Both the position numbers and the translations under genes were made by a program. From the NCBI GenBank assembly GCA_963920765.1, contig OY987243.1, forward strand, positions 12,648,001 to 12,712,000: 64,000 bases of DNA, read 5' to 3'. Positions 38,501-48,224 of the stretch are shown piece by piece. The notes beneath the pieces are model-generated. The model saw only the letters and a list, made by a program, of their open reading frames with translations, was not told the DNA's origin and did no database searches. Source of the DNA: Ulota crispa. Its lineage: Eukaryota; Streptophyta; Bryopsida; Orthotrichales; Orthotrichaceae. Position 1 is the stretch's first letter. Each line of letters starts with the position of its first letter.

Positions 38501-39906
38501 TATTAACTTGCCAGAAATAACTAATTGAATGTAATAAGAAAACGTTTTGAAGTGCGATTTGTTCGTTCAAGACTTCAAACTTTGGTTAGAGGCTTAAATT
38601 GGCTTACCTCACGAGTGATACGTGTAATGACGTGATGATCTGTGGTCAGAATGCGAATGAGGCCAAATAGCTTGAATGTCTCAGGAAGAGATCTCTTCTC
38701 TGCAAGCATCCAAATCATTAATAAAAAAAAAAACTTAAGAAAATGTGCATGAAATTGTGCAATCGCGTGGACATTTGTATCGAAAGATTTGTAACTGCAG
38801 TTCAAAGCGCGTTACGATACAATGCTGTTAATCTAGGTCCAAATAGCTTTTGATTAAAAACCTCAAAGAATCCGAGTAAATTGCAAGTTACAGCTGGATA
38901 CATTCACCCTAAAAGAGCAAGGATTCCTGGCTTTAAATTGACAAAGTCAATTGATTGTATAGTAAAACTTACAAATCAGATAGGCCATAAATCAGCAAAG
39001 AGCATTACATGCGTTGGTCAAACAGTGAATAAAAAATTGGGAAAATTTCCTGGATACCCCTCAAGTTTGCTTTTTCAGAAATTACACAAATACCCATGGA
39101 CCATCATTTTCAAGCGTTTGTTTTGTTGTGAATTTCAAATCCCTTCTTCCTTTATGTGCACACTGCTTCTTTTTTGCTACATTACATTCCCTTCTTCAAC
39201 ATTGGTCATGAAGAAAGTACAAACACAACAAATAAATGCCTAAAATTTATGGTCCAAGGGTATTTGTGTAATTTCTGACAAAGCAGGGGTATTTATGCAA
39301 ATACCGCAAACTTCAGGGGTATCCATGAATTTTTCCCATAAAAATTTTACAGACAAAAGTCCCCATATGGACTACTCGAAACTGCTTAAAGACTAAACAT
39401 ACGATCCAATTAGGGTTTAGGGTTTAATACAGGTAAAAAAATTCAAGGAATTCGAGTAATGGCAACCAAATCGAAATTCTGCGTGTTCAGGAAGAAACGA
39501 AAACCCCTAAATTCAGAACCCTAATCTTGTTTTCTTAATTTTTTTTCCTCCATAGCCGCTGTTGAACATTTGCGAGCAAAATTTGGGAAGAAGGAAGTAA
39601 AATAGTAATTACATACCTTTCTTAAGAATGCCTTCCAATTCAGTACAATTCTCGCCATGGGCACGCGCCAACTCCCTGCACAATGTAGTAGTACCGACAT
39701 TCACCACATGAACGTATGACTCACACACAAGTGTGGGTATCATTTTTCAAAACCTCGTCATCCTAAAAAGATAAAGAAAGGTATTGAGAAGATGAGAGTG
39801 TGTACACCAAAGTGGCAGCACGAATGGAGCCATTGAGATGCGCGTGAAGCTCGAGCTTCGGCATCGCCCGACACAGAGGCAGGTAGCTCGCAGTATGATC
39901 CTCCAT
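35525..39906 (-). CDS. MAPDA: N6-methyl-AMP / adenosine deaminase-like protein (ADAL/MAPDA)
   Basis: This zinc enzyme family deaminates N6-methyl-AMP to IMP, clearing modified nucleotides released from RNA. Eleven exons join in phase: 39906-39806, 39675-39617, 38699-38608, 38324-38265, 38073-37927, 37780-37698, 37150-37081, 36870-36757, 36319-36253, 36001-35897 and 35688-35525. The product is 353 residues, the normal length. Metal and catalytic motifs are all present: MPKLELHAHLNGSIR (HxH), GIDLSGDP, FPLALHCGE (His and catalytic Glu), MRPERLGH (His) and ICTDDTGIF (Asp pair). Other family stretches are TKRSYMEAVKAGL and SIDRKETTEAAMETV. ATG at 39906 was chosen over an upstream in-frame ATG at 39999 because it gives the usual short lead before MPK. 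A family B MITE sits in the intron between 38699 and 39617. The assignment to MAPDA and not true ADA rests on overall motif style. Confidence 0.92.
39039..39337. mobile_element. MITE-like element, family B, in a deaminase intron
   Basis: Left GGGAAAATTTCCTGGATACCCC, right GGGGTATCCATGAATTTTTCCC. It is a copy of the element at 33218, inserted in the intron between exons 2 and 3. Confidence 0.7.
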
Positions 39907-40051
39907 AGTCAGAAAAAAGTAATTTATAGTTTTGGATTTCAGGGTTTTGACGTGGTTGGAGAGACAAGCACAAATAACGAAGAGAACACGAATTTTCACG
40001 AAGGTGTGGTTGGTGTGCTGCAGGCCAAGGCTGCCTGAGGAAGTGGAATGC

Positions 40052-40106
40052 CCGGCATTTCTGCGTGAATCGAGATTACGGCATTTCTGCGTGAATCGAG
40101 ATTACG
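40052..40106. repeat. Short tandem repeat (two 27-bp units)
   Basis: The word CGGCATTTCTGCGTGAATCG followed by AGATTA occurs twice in a row, followed by a third CGGCATTTC. It lies about 150 bp upstream of the deaminase start codon. Confidence 0.7.
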
Positions 40107-40183
40107 GCATTTCCAGACATTCTGTCGGAGACGGCAGGGACTTTGTTAGGCTTAGTGAAGTTTCTATTCGTGCACCGGGTTTC

Positions 40184-40622
40184 TAAGGTAGGAGCACCCA
40201 TAAGCGTGGAACTAAGGATTTTGGGTAGGAAAATCAGATAAACTAAAAAAAAAAAAAGTAGTGTTACGTTAGGAGAGGAGTCAAAAATATTGGTATCAAT
40301 TTGAAAGTTTTAGTTGTAAGATTTGTTCACATAGATTTTTTAGAGTCCAAAATCACTGAAAATGTATAGTTGTGTGTAGAGAGATGACTTTGGTGTGCTC
40401 ATACATATGCTCATAATATTATTTCAGAAACTCTTAAATAGTGAGATGGGGCACTCAAAATTGTCATGTCAATCACCCAAAATCATCACTTTGTCACCTA
40501 TAACCATCACTTTATCACATGTAATCAAATTTTTTTAAATTATCAATCACTGACACTGACATCACCAACACAAGTAGGAATCAAGGATGTGGACACTAAC
40601 GGTGAGGGATGTTCTTACCTTA
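40184..40622. mobile_element. MITE-like element, family A
   Basis: Left TAAGGTAGGAGCACCCATAAGCG, right GAGGGATGTTCTTACCTTA (more diverged). The interior is closely related to 20171-20568 in the same orientation. Confidence 0.6.
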
Positions 40623-40678
40623 AGTTAGGTCAAGACGAGGTCCTCAAACCTTCAAGAGGCCCTCAAACCGACCCCTTA

Positions 40679-41116
40679 GAGCATCTCCACCCTTGCTCGC
40701 CACACAAAGAGCACTAAAGGGGATTTGAAGTGCTCTAATTTGGGTGAAGGAGCGGCTCCAAGTTAGAGAGCCAATGTTCCTTCCTAGACCACTCAAAACT
40801 AGTGCCTATCTACTCTTGCAAACAACATCAACAACCCTTACTCCCCGAAATGTGTGAAAGAGCTCTTTGGCGGACAACAACAACCCTTAGTTTTTTTTGT
40901 TACTTGGAAGATAAAAATTCAAATTTCCAAAACAAGACAATACTTTCAAGCGTGCTAAAGCTTAAAAACGGCAGTGGAGCTTGAGGTGTCAAGGGATGTG
41001 CTTGGCAAGGCTGGCCAAAATTTTCCAACTAGCGCATCCTTGCTGGACCTCATTTGCACGTTGGCCGAGCCAAGGCCCAAAACTTCTCTGTGTAGCAAGC
41101 AAAGGTGGAGATGCTC
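40679..41116. mobile_element. MITE-like element, family C
   Basis: Left GAGCATCTCCACCCTTGCT, right AGCAAAGGTGGAGATGCTC, a 19-bp near-perfect inverted repeat. It begins only about 60 bp after the preceding family A element. Confidence 0.7.
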
Positions 41117-41165
41117 TTACTAGCTAGTTTGCTCTTTTGAAGGAGTTAGACTAAGGTTTATTTTT

Positions 41166-41445
41166 GGGAAAAGTTGATGAACACCTCTAGCTTTTTAGAA
41201 ATTGCAGAATTACCCCTTGTACCATAGTTTTCAAGCATTTGATTTGTTGTGCATGGCCACTTCCTTCTCCTCTTGCACACACTGCTTTTTCATGTTCTAT
41301 GCACACACATAAAGAGAAGGAAGTGATTCGCACAACAAAACAAATGCTTAAAAACTATGGTACAAGGGTATTTGTTCAATTTTTGAAAAAGCAAAGGTAT
41401 CTATGCAAATATTGTAAACTTTAGGGTGTTCATCAACCTTTCTTT
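41166..41445. mobile_element. MITE-like element, family B (diverged)
   Basis: The interior matches the other family B copies (ACCATAGTTTTCAAGCATTTG, GCCACTTCCTTCTCC, TTCGCACAACAAAACAAATGC, GGTACAAGGGTATTTG). The ends are more worn. Confidence 0.6.
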
Positions 41446-42518
41446 TTATTTTTTGTATTTTTGTTGGTAGAGCAACATGCACCCCACAATGGAAGCACGT
41501 GAGAAAAAATTGGATGTAACTGGACAGAATTAATAACATGTGAATGTTCATTCGTGAAATATACTGATACTAGTAGCTTTCATCCAAAAATTGGCAAAAA
41601 CCTAATGCTTACTTGAAGAGGGATTTGGCAATTTCATCTATATTTTCACCCAATATGTCTAGTTCACCCAATATGTCTAGTGCTCTGGTTGGCAATCAGA
41701 ATTTGAGGTAAGATTTTGGTTGATTTTTGCCAAGGAGATTTTCTCTAAAGGTAGATTCCTTAAAATAAATTTCAATAAGTTTTTCTTGAAAGATGAAGGA
41801 ACCAACATGTAACTCAAAGGAGTTCTTTTAGTTAATGGAGGGTTTTCTTCCAATTGTTTCCAAATTCCCTCTTTCCCTTTACACAAACCCAAGGTGGAAA
41901 AGTCCATTCTTTAGTAACAAAAATAGTAAAAGAAGCCCCATGTTTTGTAGTTCTCATTTTCATCCAATCTAATCACAAGAAACTAATTGAGGATTCTATA
42001 TCCAAACATAAATTTAAAGTTTCCAAATTCAATCTAACATAGTAAATTTCCAAAATCTACCCTCTTCCCCTTGGTGAAAACTTTGTACATTCACTTTGTA
42101 GACTTCCAACCTCAGATCCACTTGAAAGAAAATAAGGGATTTGGAAAAGACAAAATCATTTCTTGCGTTTCTCAAAAATTCATTTCATAATTGCTTCTAG
42201 TGCACAATGCTCATACGTGTTTGTGGGACCAAGGTGAAAAAGCTTGAAATTTCCACCTTTATAAAAAAGATAAATTTAGAAATTTATCACCAAACCTAAA
42301 CGCAATATTCAATGTAATGTGCAATGCTCATAGGTGATTGAGAGGCAAGCATGAAAAAAAGCTCAAAACTTTTACCAACCAACAAAGTACAAATTTAACA
42401 TTTTACCATTAGGAGATTGAATTTGAAAATATTGAATTCATATTTGGATTCAAAAATCCTAATTTTGCCCACAAGAACAAAATCAAGCACTACTGAAACA
42501 AAGGCCAATTCTTGCATG

Positions 42519-42846
42519 TAAGGTAGTTGGCTCCAAAACCAACCATCTCAAGGCTGAAATTGAATTTCAGAGATGTGAAACTTCTTGAAATATTTTTCAG
42601 TAAATTCTACTTGAAAGACAAGAGGAATTGTCTTCTAACCCAAATTTTTTCATATTTTTTGGAGCTTTACGGAATTAGTTATGAAATTTTGAAGTGGAAA
42701 GGCCATAGGGCTCTAAAACTGCCCACCTCCTCAAATATACGTCACTTGTACATTATTGAAAAGCCATGAAAAAACAAGTACCAACTGAGTACATTTGAGG
42801 AGGTAAACGGTTTGATGCCCTAACGGAGTTCAAGCAGACTACCTTA
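42519..42846. mobile_element. Possible short inverted-repeat element
   Basis: It begins TAAGGTAGTTGG and ends with ACTACCTTA, a 9-bp inverted repeat that resembles family A ends. The interior is not related to the other copies, so support is weak. Confidence 0.35.
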
Positions 42847-42867
42847 CCTCTTGTTTGTAAAAAACCT

Positions 42868-43196
42868 TAAGGTAGGAACACCCATCCTCTTGAAGGTCCC
42901 CATAACCATCACCTTTGAAACCTTGCAAAATTTGTGGAAATAAATAGGTGTAATGACAAGAATGCATAACATGTGAACATGAAACCTTAATGTTGGTTAT
43001 GGGTGCAATGGCAGTTTGCTCTTTAAAAATTCACAACTTATTCTCATAGTATCCAAATAATACATTCAAATGTGCAAACTCATTATTTTTTTTGTTGCTA
43101 ATAGGATCCTATAATTTGTTAGATGTTTATTAATACTCATCATGTTCAAAACCCTTAAGCTAACACTTATAGGAGTTCCTACCTTACCCTTGTTTG
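42868..43196. mobile_element. MITE-like element, family A, inverted relative to the 33793 copy
   Basis: Left TAAGGTAGGAACACCCAT, right TATAGGAGTTCCTACCTTA. The whole interior is the reverse complement of 33793-34110 with moderate divergence. Confidence 0.7.
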
Positions 43197-43670
43197 TAGA
43201 AAAAGCTCAGCTTTTCCACCCTGGCCCCACAAACACGTACAGCATGCAAAGCCATGCCTGCATTGCCAGGCGCCCCTCCAGCCCGTACTAATCCTCGAAC
43301 AACCCAGTCAGCAGATTTCCCGTAACTTACGAATAGTAAGCTCCGTAGTTCAAAGTTCCTGTCCTCGTTTCCTCCGCCTCGTCACCAGGGATTCGCCTCC
43401 ATCTCCATCTCGTGACTCACCCCCAGACACCCCACGTCCTATATTTCCCCTGCATTCCTCTCGTTGTCGCCACTCCAGCATCTTGAACTATTCCTCAACT
43501 TCTCAATCCATTGCATAACCTTTTTTTAGCAGCAGCAATTCAGGGTTCCAATTCTTGGGGTACAGTTCATTGTATGCAACCTTTGAGGATTTCAGTAGCA
43601 AATAGTGTCACTTAACCTTCTTCTTCTTCTTAGCTTTTTCTTTGCATTTGTAGTGTGAGATTGATCAACC

Positions 43671-43862
43671 ATGTGGACGCTTGTTTCGCCATTAGTGTCA
43701 CAATGCTGCAACACTTTGCAGAAGAGCAAGGCCGGGCTACGAGGCACAGGTGCGGCCGTGCTGGGCTCTCAGGCGCTTGCAGCAAGCTGGAAATGGGCAC
43801 CAGCTCTGGTGTACATCCCACTCAAGGACGTGGAAGTGGTTGCCCTTCAACAATTATCGTGA
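43671..43862 (+). CDS. Possible small protein of 63 residues (unrecognised)
   Basis: ATG at 43671 follows a CT-rich leader (43340-43500, many TCC/CTC words, with CTATATTTCC near 43438) that looks like a plant promoter and 5' UTR. The frame reads MWTLVSPLVSQCCNTLQKSK and ends VVALQQLS. It has an Ala-rich centre (GTGAAVLGSQALAASW) that could be a short membrane or organelle-targeting segment. I do not recognise the family. It could instead be an untranslated leader exon of the DUF4057-like gene downstream. Confidence 0.3.
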   Translation: MWTLVSPLVSQCCNTLQKSKAGLRGTGAAVLGSQALAASWKWAPALVYIPLKDVEVVALQQLS

Positions 43863-44189
43863 CCTGGTTTGTAAAGCAATCACTTGTACAAACAACTCTT
43901 TCGCCAAAGCAGTGAAAAGTGGCAGCAGCAGTAGCCTCTTATCAACAAGTCCTCCTAGTATCGCTATGGCAACTCGAATACTTTTCAGCTTTTTGAGCTT
44001 TTCTAAGCTTTTTGGGCTTTATTAGAGACTGCCGTAATGCCGGTCGAGCAAGCAGCTTTGTTGTACATTCGGCCAATTTATTTTATTTAGTCATGTCGCA
44101 GGCTGTACTGTACATAGTAGGATTATTATAGCCGACATGCAAATGTAAAATGTAAACTCTCTTCTACTCAATTCAAAGCAGAAGATGAC

Positions 44190-44580
44190 TGTGCACTGCA
44201 CATCCTCCACATCGTTGATTTGATCCAGAGCTTCCTTCCTGAATGGATGGTTTCTTCAGTTAGTATGACTTATTCCAATTAGGGCATGCAGTTCTGTTTT
44301 GGAACCTCAATTGGTAATATTATGGTTGTTTGAAAGTGGTCGCCATTTACGAGGTAGCTTTTATCATTTTCAGATGCGTTAGTGAGTGAGGGGATGGTGC
44401 ACATTCTTCACATTGTCGATATAATCCAGAGCTTCCTTCCTGAATGGATGGTTTCTTAGTATGACTTATGTCCAATTAGGGCATGCAATTATGGAACCTA
44501 CTGGGATCAATTGGTAATATTACGGTGGTTTGAAAGTGGTCACCATTCACGAGGTCAGATGTTTTAGTGAGTGAGATGAT
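44190..44580. repeat. Tandem duplication, two units of about 190 bp
   Basis: Unit 1 starts near 44195 and unit 2 near 44398. Both contain CCAGAGCTTCCTTCCTGAAT, GGATGGTTTCTT, CAATTAGGGCATGCA, TTGGTAATATTA and GTTTGAAAGTGGTC. Small indels separate them. The repeats are non-coding. Confidence 0.7.
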
Positions 44581-45101
44581 GGTGTATATGCCTGGCTGGG
44601 GGGTTTACGGTACCGTTGCAAGGATTTGGGAGATCCCGTTGGCCGGGGACTCCCTCAATTCAAACGCTAATTCTTCTCAAACCTTGCTCACTCCTCTATA
44701 CAGTGCTTTGAACCAGACGAGCAATTTTGTTGAGAATCTTGTAAAACTTTATTCTATCGATCTGTTTGCGGAGTGGTTTCAATGGCGAGCAAGCATTGTT
44801 ACATGCACAATGCGGTTACGTCACGTGACATGGATGGCGTGGAAGGCCATGCTCTTACAACTGATGTACCACCCCAGTTTATGTGTCGGAAACGGGGCAA
44901 GCCAGGCCACAAAGGCCTCCTCAAAGTTCGACTCTGATCGACCTTATCGAGAAATGCTCTTTGAATATGTTTGCTATTTTGACATCAAACAACCGAATCA
45001 TCCTCTCAAGGACAGTGTTTAGGGCAAAAGAGGGGTACTACTAACTGGAGAAATTAGGGTTAGGTGTGTGTGATCTGAATTTAGGTCTTTTGTCTTTGCA
45101 G

Positions 45102-47699
45102 GCTGCAGGAGGACCCACTAACATCGAATTTGGCGGTTTTATGGCTGATGAAGAAGCTCAAGCCCTGATCAAAAGGTACAAACAAGCTTACTACTCCTTC
45201 CACATTTGTGCAGCTGTTACTCTGAATTTTGCAAGGCGGAGGATGCTTCTAATCAATTTTTTTCAGAGTAAAAGTGTGATCTTTGGAGATCTGCATAAGG
45301 TGGAGGATGCTTTTAAGCAATCTTTTTCATAGTAAAAGTGTGATCTTTGGAGATCTGTATAGTGTATTAGAGAGATTTAAGAAAGCCAAATTTGTTGAGA
45401 CCAGTTTTTTTAGGGAAAATTTGATGGATACCCCTAAAGTTTGCAATCTTTGTACAGATACCCCTGATTTTTCCGAAATGGCACAAACACCCCTTGACAT
45501 TTCAAAGGAGCATCTCAAGGTAGTGTTGCAAGTATTTTTTTTTAGTTCTTTTGTTCCATCTTTGTGTGTTCCTATGCTTCAAACATTAAGGCATCCATTT
45601 GCAAAACTTAGAAACTATGATTTTGAAGAAGCAAAATAACTATGGTACAAGGGTATTTGTGCAATTTCTGAAAAACCAGGGGCATCTATACAAATATTGC
45701 AAACTTCGGGGATATCCACCAAATTTTCCCTTTGTTTTTAACCCCATTTCCATTCAAAGTTTCGTGTAGGACACGGCATTTGGTTCCTGATGGTTTTGGT
45801 GTGATCTATCTACCTTGGGCATGGGCAGGAGACCAGGTTCAGAGCGCAAGGTGAGAGAGATGTCAGGCAATAACATCTTTGAAGGACCGTATCCAGTGAA
45901 AGTTGATTGCGGTGGAGTTGGCTCTGATATGACTGGGCGTTGTCCTCCGGTAATTCTTCTCCTCCATACCTCGGAAATGGCTGGCTGGTTGCAAATTTGA
46001 ATGCTGCAAGTGTGCACATAAATGAAACTGAAGGCTCGAGGACTGACATGACTGAAGGTCAGGAGACTTTGTGGGGGGTCTTCAGCGGCCGTTTTCCAGT
46101 TCCAAAGCCCGAGACCTCAAGGGCCACAATATCTTTGAGGCTTTCACATGCCCATACCAGCCGCCTAAACCACCGCCCATCATCCCTTACGAGCCTGAAG
46201 AGATCCCGCTTCCGCCCAACAAATTACGTCGAAATGTTCGTAATTCTTTGCACTAAAAACCACATGCAATACCTCTACTTTGCAGTGTAGCTTAAGCTAT
46301 GTACCGTTAATTCACGTTTTTGCTCTCACTAGTTTAAATTGTGAAAGTTGAAGGAAGTACTGAAGATAGACCGGTTGGTTGAATATTTGTGACTTGGTAT
46401 TATCCCAGCCAGCGAAGCTGTCAAGCCACTTCAATTTTGGAGGCCCTGTTTGCATCGACCCAAAAGTGCCGCCGAATCAGGCCGCATGGGCGAAGCAGAA
46501 GATGTTGTATGGAAGTATGGACGAGCTGGACAAGGACTTCTTTCCTAAAGCTTTTGTGTCAAACGCAAAAGTCAGAGAACTTGCTGGCCACACCAACCTC
46601 TTTGGCTCCACGCCCAGGCACTCCCTGCCTAGCACTCCCGTTCCAGTATGTGCTCAGCTTTCAACACAAACATCTGTAGATAATTATTAAGTACTTACTC
46701 CGTGTGCATCTGTAGTGTATTATAACTTTGCAGAGTCAGCAATTCTGTGTAACGTTGAAGAAACTATTTAGGTCACCTTAACCTCTAGAGGATGTTGCTA
46801 TTTCTTATACGGACTCCCGGGTTGTATACAGACGAAGCATTTGGGTAGCATATGAATCCCATTGGAGTTGTAAATTTCATGCCAAGTCATTAACATACTA
46901 CTGGTCAACCAGGATATTTTGGGGATTTTTGGTATTTGTCATGAAGCCATTTCTTCAAGTAATACATGGTCCTCGTATAAATAAAGACAACACTTTTGGT
47001 AGCAACATCCTTTAGGCGTTAAGCACTTAATCGTAGGTAGGAATGTGATTTTTTGAAAGAGCTGTGGAGTTATCTTTGGGTACAAGAACCAAACCTGTTG
47101 ACAACACAGTTTCACCCCTACATATGAATTTCTTAGACGAACGTTTAAAATATGAGGCCGTAGATCACTATCGAAGGGACCGGGGCTAGCTTTGTTTCCA
47201 TTTAAAGATGAGCATGTAGCCAAGTTATGCTTACGCCCAATTTGCTAATTGAAGGCCAACCAAGTGTAAAATAGCACCAATAGCACTGCATCTTTTCCTT
47301 ACTGGAAAAGGGGTATCAGGTCCTTAGTCTTCCGTACCTTAAATCATGCATGTTGGACGTTTGCAGGAACGTTGTGAAGTTGTCTATGGTGGAACCGAAG
47401 ACGATCTTCGTAAGAGATCTCAGATGGTTCGGAAGACTAAGATGCAGGCTCTCCATGGTCACGACGCCGTCTTCTTCAATAGTAATTTTTACTGCCCAGG
47501 AAAGCCGGCACCGCTCAGTGACAGAAAAGCCCAAGAATTGAGAGGCAATGACATCTTTGCCAGCATCAAACCGGACCCTCGGCGGTGTCACAGAGCTAGC
47601 AAGCCTTGTAGCCGAGCTAGCTCACGGCAATCCTCTGGAGGGAAGAGTAGCCGTGCTTCCTCGGTATGCAGCGAGTTCCCTTCCTTGAAGCATATGTGA
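45102..47699 (+). CDS. DUF4057-like plant protein with repeated K-x-R-E-L-x-G-H-x-I-F motif (N-terminal exon not found)
   Basis: Five exons join in phase: 45102-45175, 45829-45949, 46086-46235, 46409-46645 and 47367-47699 (stop), giving 304 residues. The first begins AAGGPTNIEFGGFMADEEAQ, resembling the DUF4057 opening where a phrase like 'ISKVxFGGxxTDEEA' precedes KR. The motif recurs four times: KVREMSGNNIF, KARDLKGHNIF, KVRELAGHTNLF and KAQELRGNDIF. A second Phe-Gly-Gly phrase, HFNFGGP, opens exon 4. The C-terminus is Ser/Arg-rich. Function of the family is not established; the repeats suggest a scaffold or microtubule-type short linear motif protein, which is inference. A start codon in phase with 45102 was not found, so the first exon is missing from this model. 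A family B MITE occupies much of intron 1. Confidence 0.65.
45413..45730. mobile_element. MITE-like element, family B, in intron 1 of the DUF4057-like gene
   Basis: Left GGGAAAATTTGATGGATACCCC, right GGGGATATCCACCAAATTTTCCC. The interior matches the family (GGTACAAGGGTATTTGTGCAA). Confidence 0.7.
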
Positions 47700-48224
47700 G
47701 TCCTAACTTAATAAGCCTAGACAACAAATTTGAACAGGACATTTTTACTACAAATTTTCCCATATTCACAGTTCCAGCATCTTCATTGTCAACTCATGCG
47801 CATATATTTAAGATACAATGTAATTCAAAATGTCCGGCCAGGAGTAAAACAGAGTGAAATAAGGTTGAGTACAAGGACAAGAATGAAGTTATGTGGGCCT
47901 CTTCAGAGACTTCAATGGTACAGTCTTGTTCTAAAAAGGATCTTTGCCTTGAGAGCCAGAATTCAAATACTCATGAATTGGCTCTGGTGCTAGTATTGTA
48001 CACATGATATTTTGCCATCTCCTTGTTCTATACAATGCCTGCAATCGTTGAGTGCCACGAGGTTAGCCACTAGCCATAGCTGGTTCTGTACATGAAACAT
48101 AAGTATAACAACAACAAAATCAGCTCAAGCGTTTGCGATAATTACCTAAAGAATGAGGTTTCTGATGGTGGTGGCATTGAGAGGAAACCAGATCATTTGA
48201 TGGATATTGTTACATGGCTTGACG
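47700..48224. other. Convergent gap between the DUF4057-like gene and kinesin-12
   Basis: This is the shared 3' flank of two converging genes. No further gene is recognised. Confidence 0.4.
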
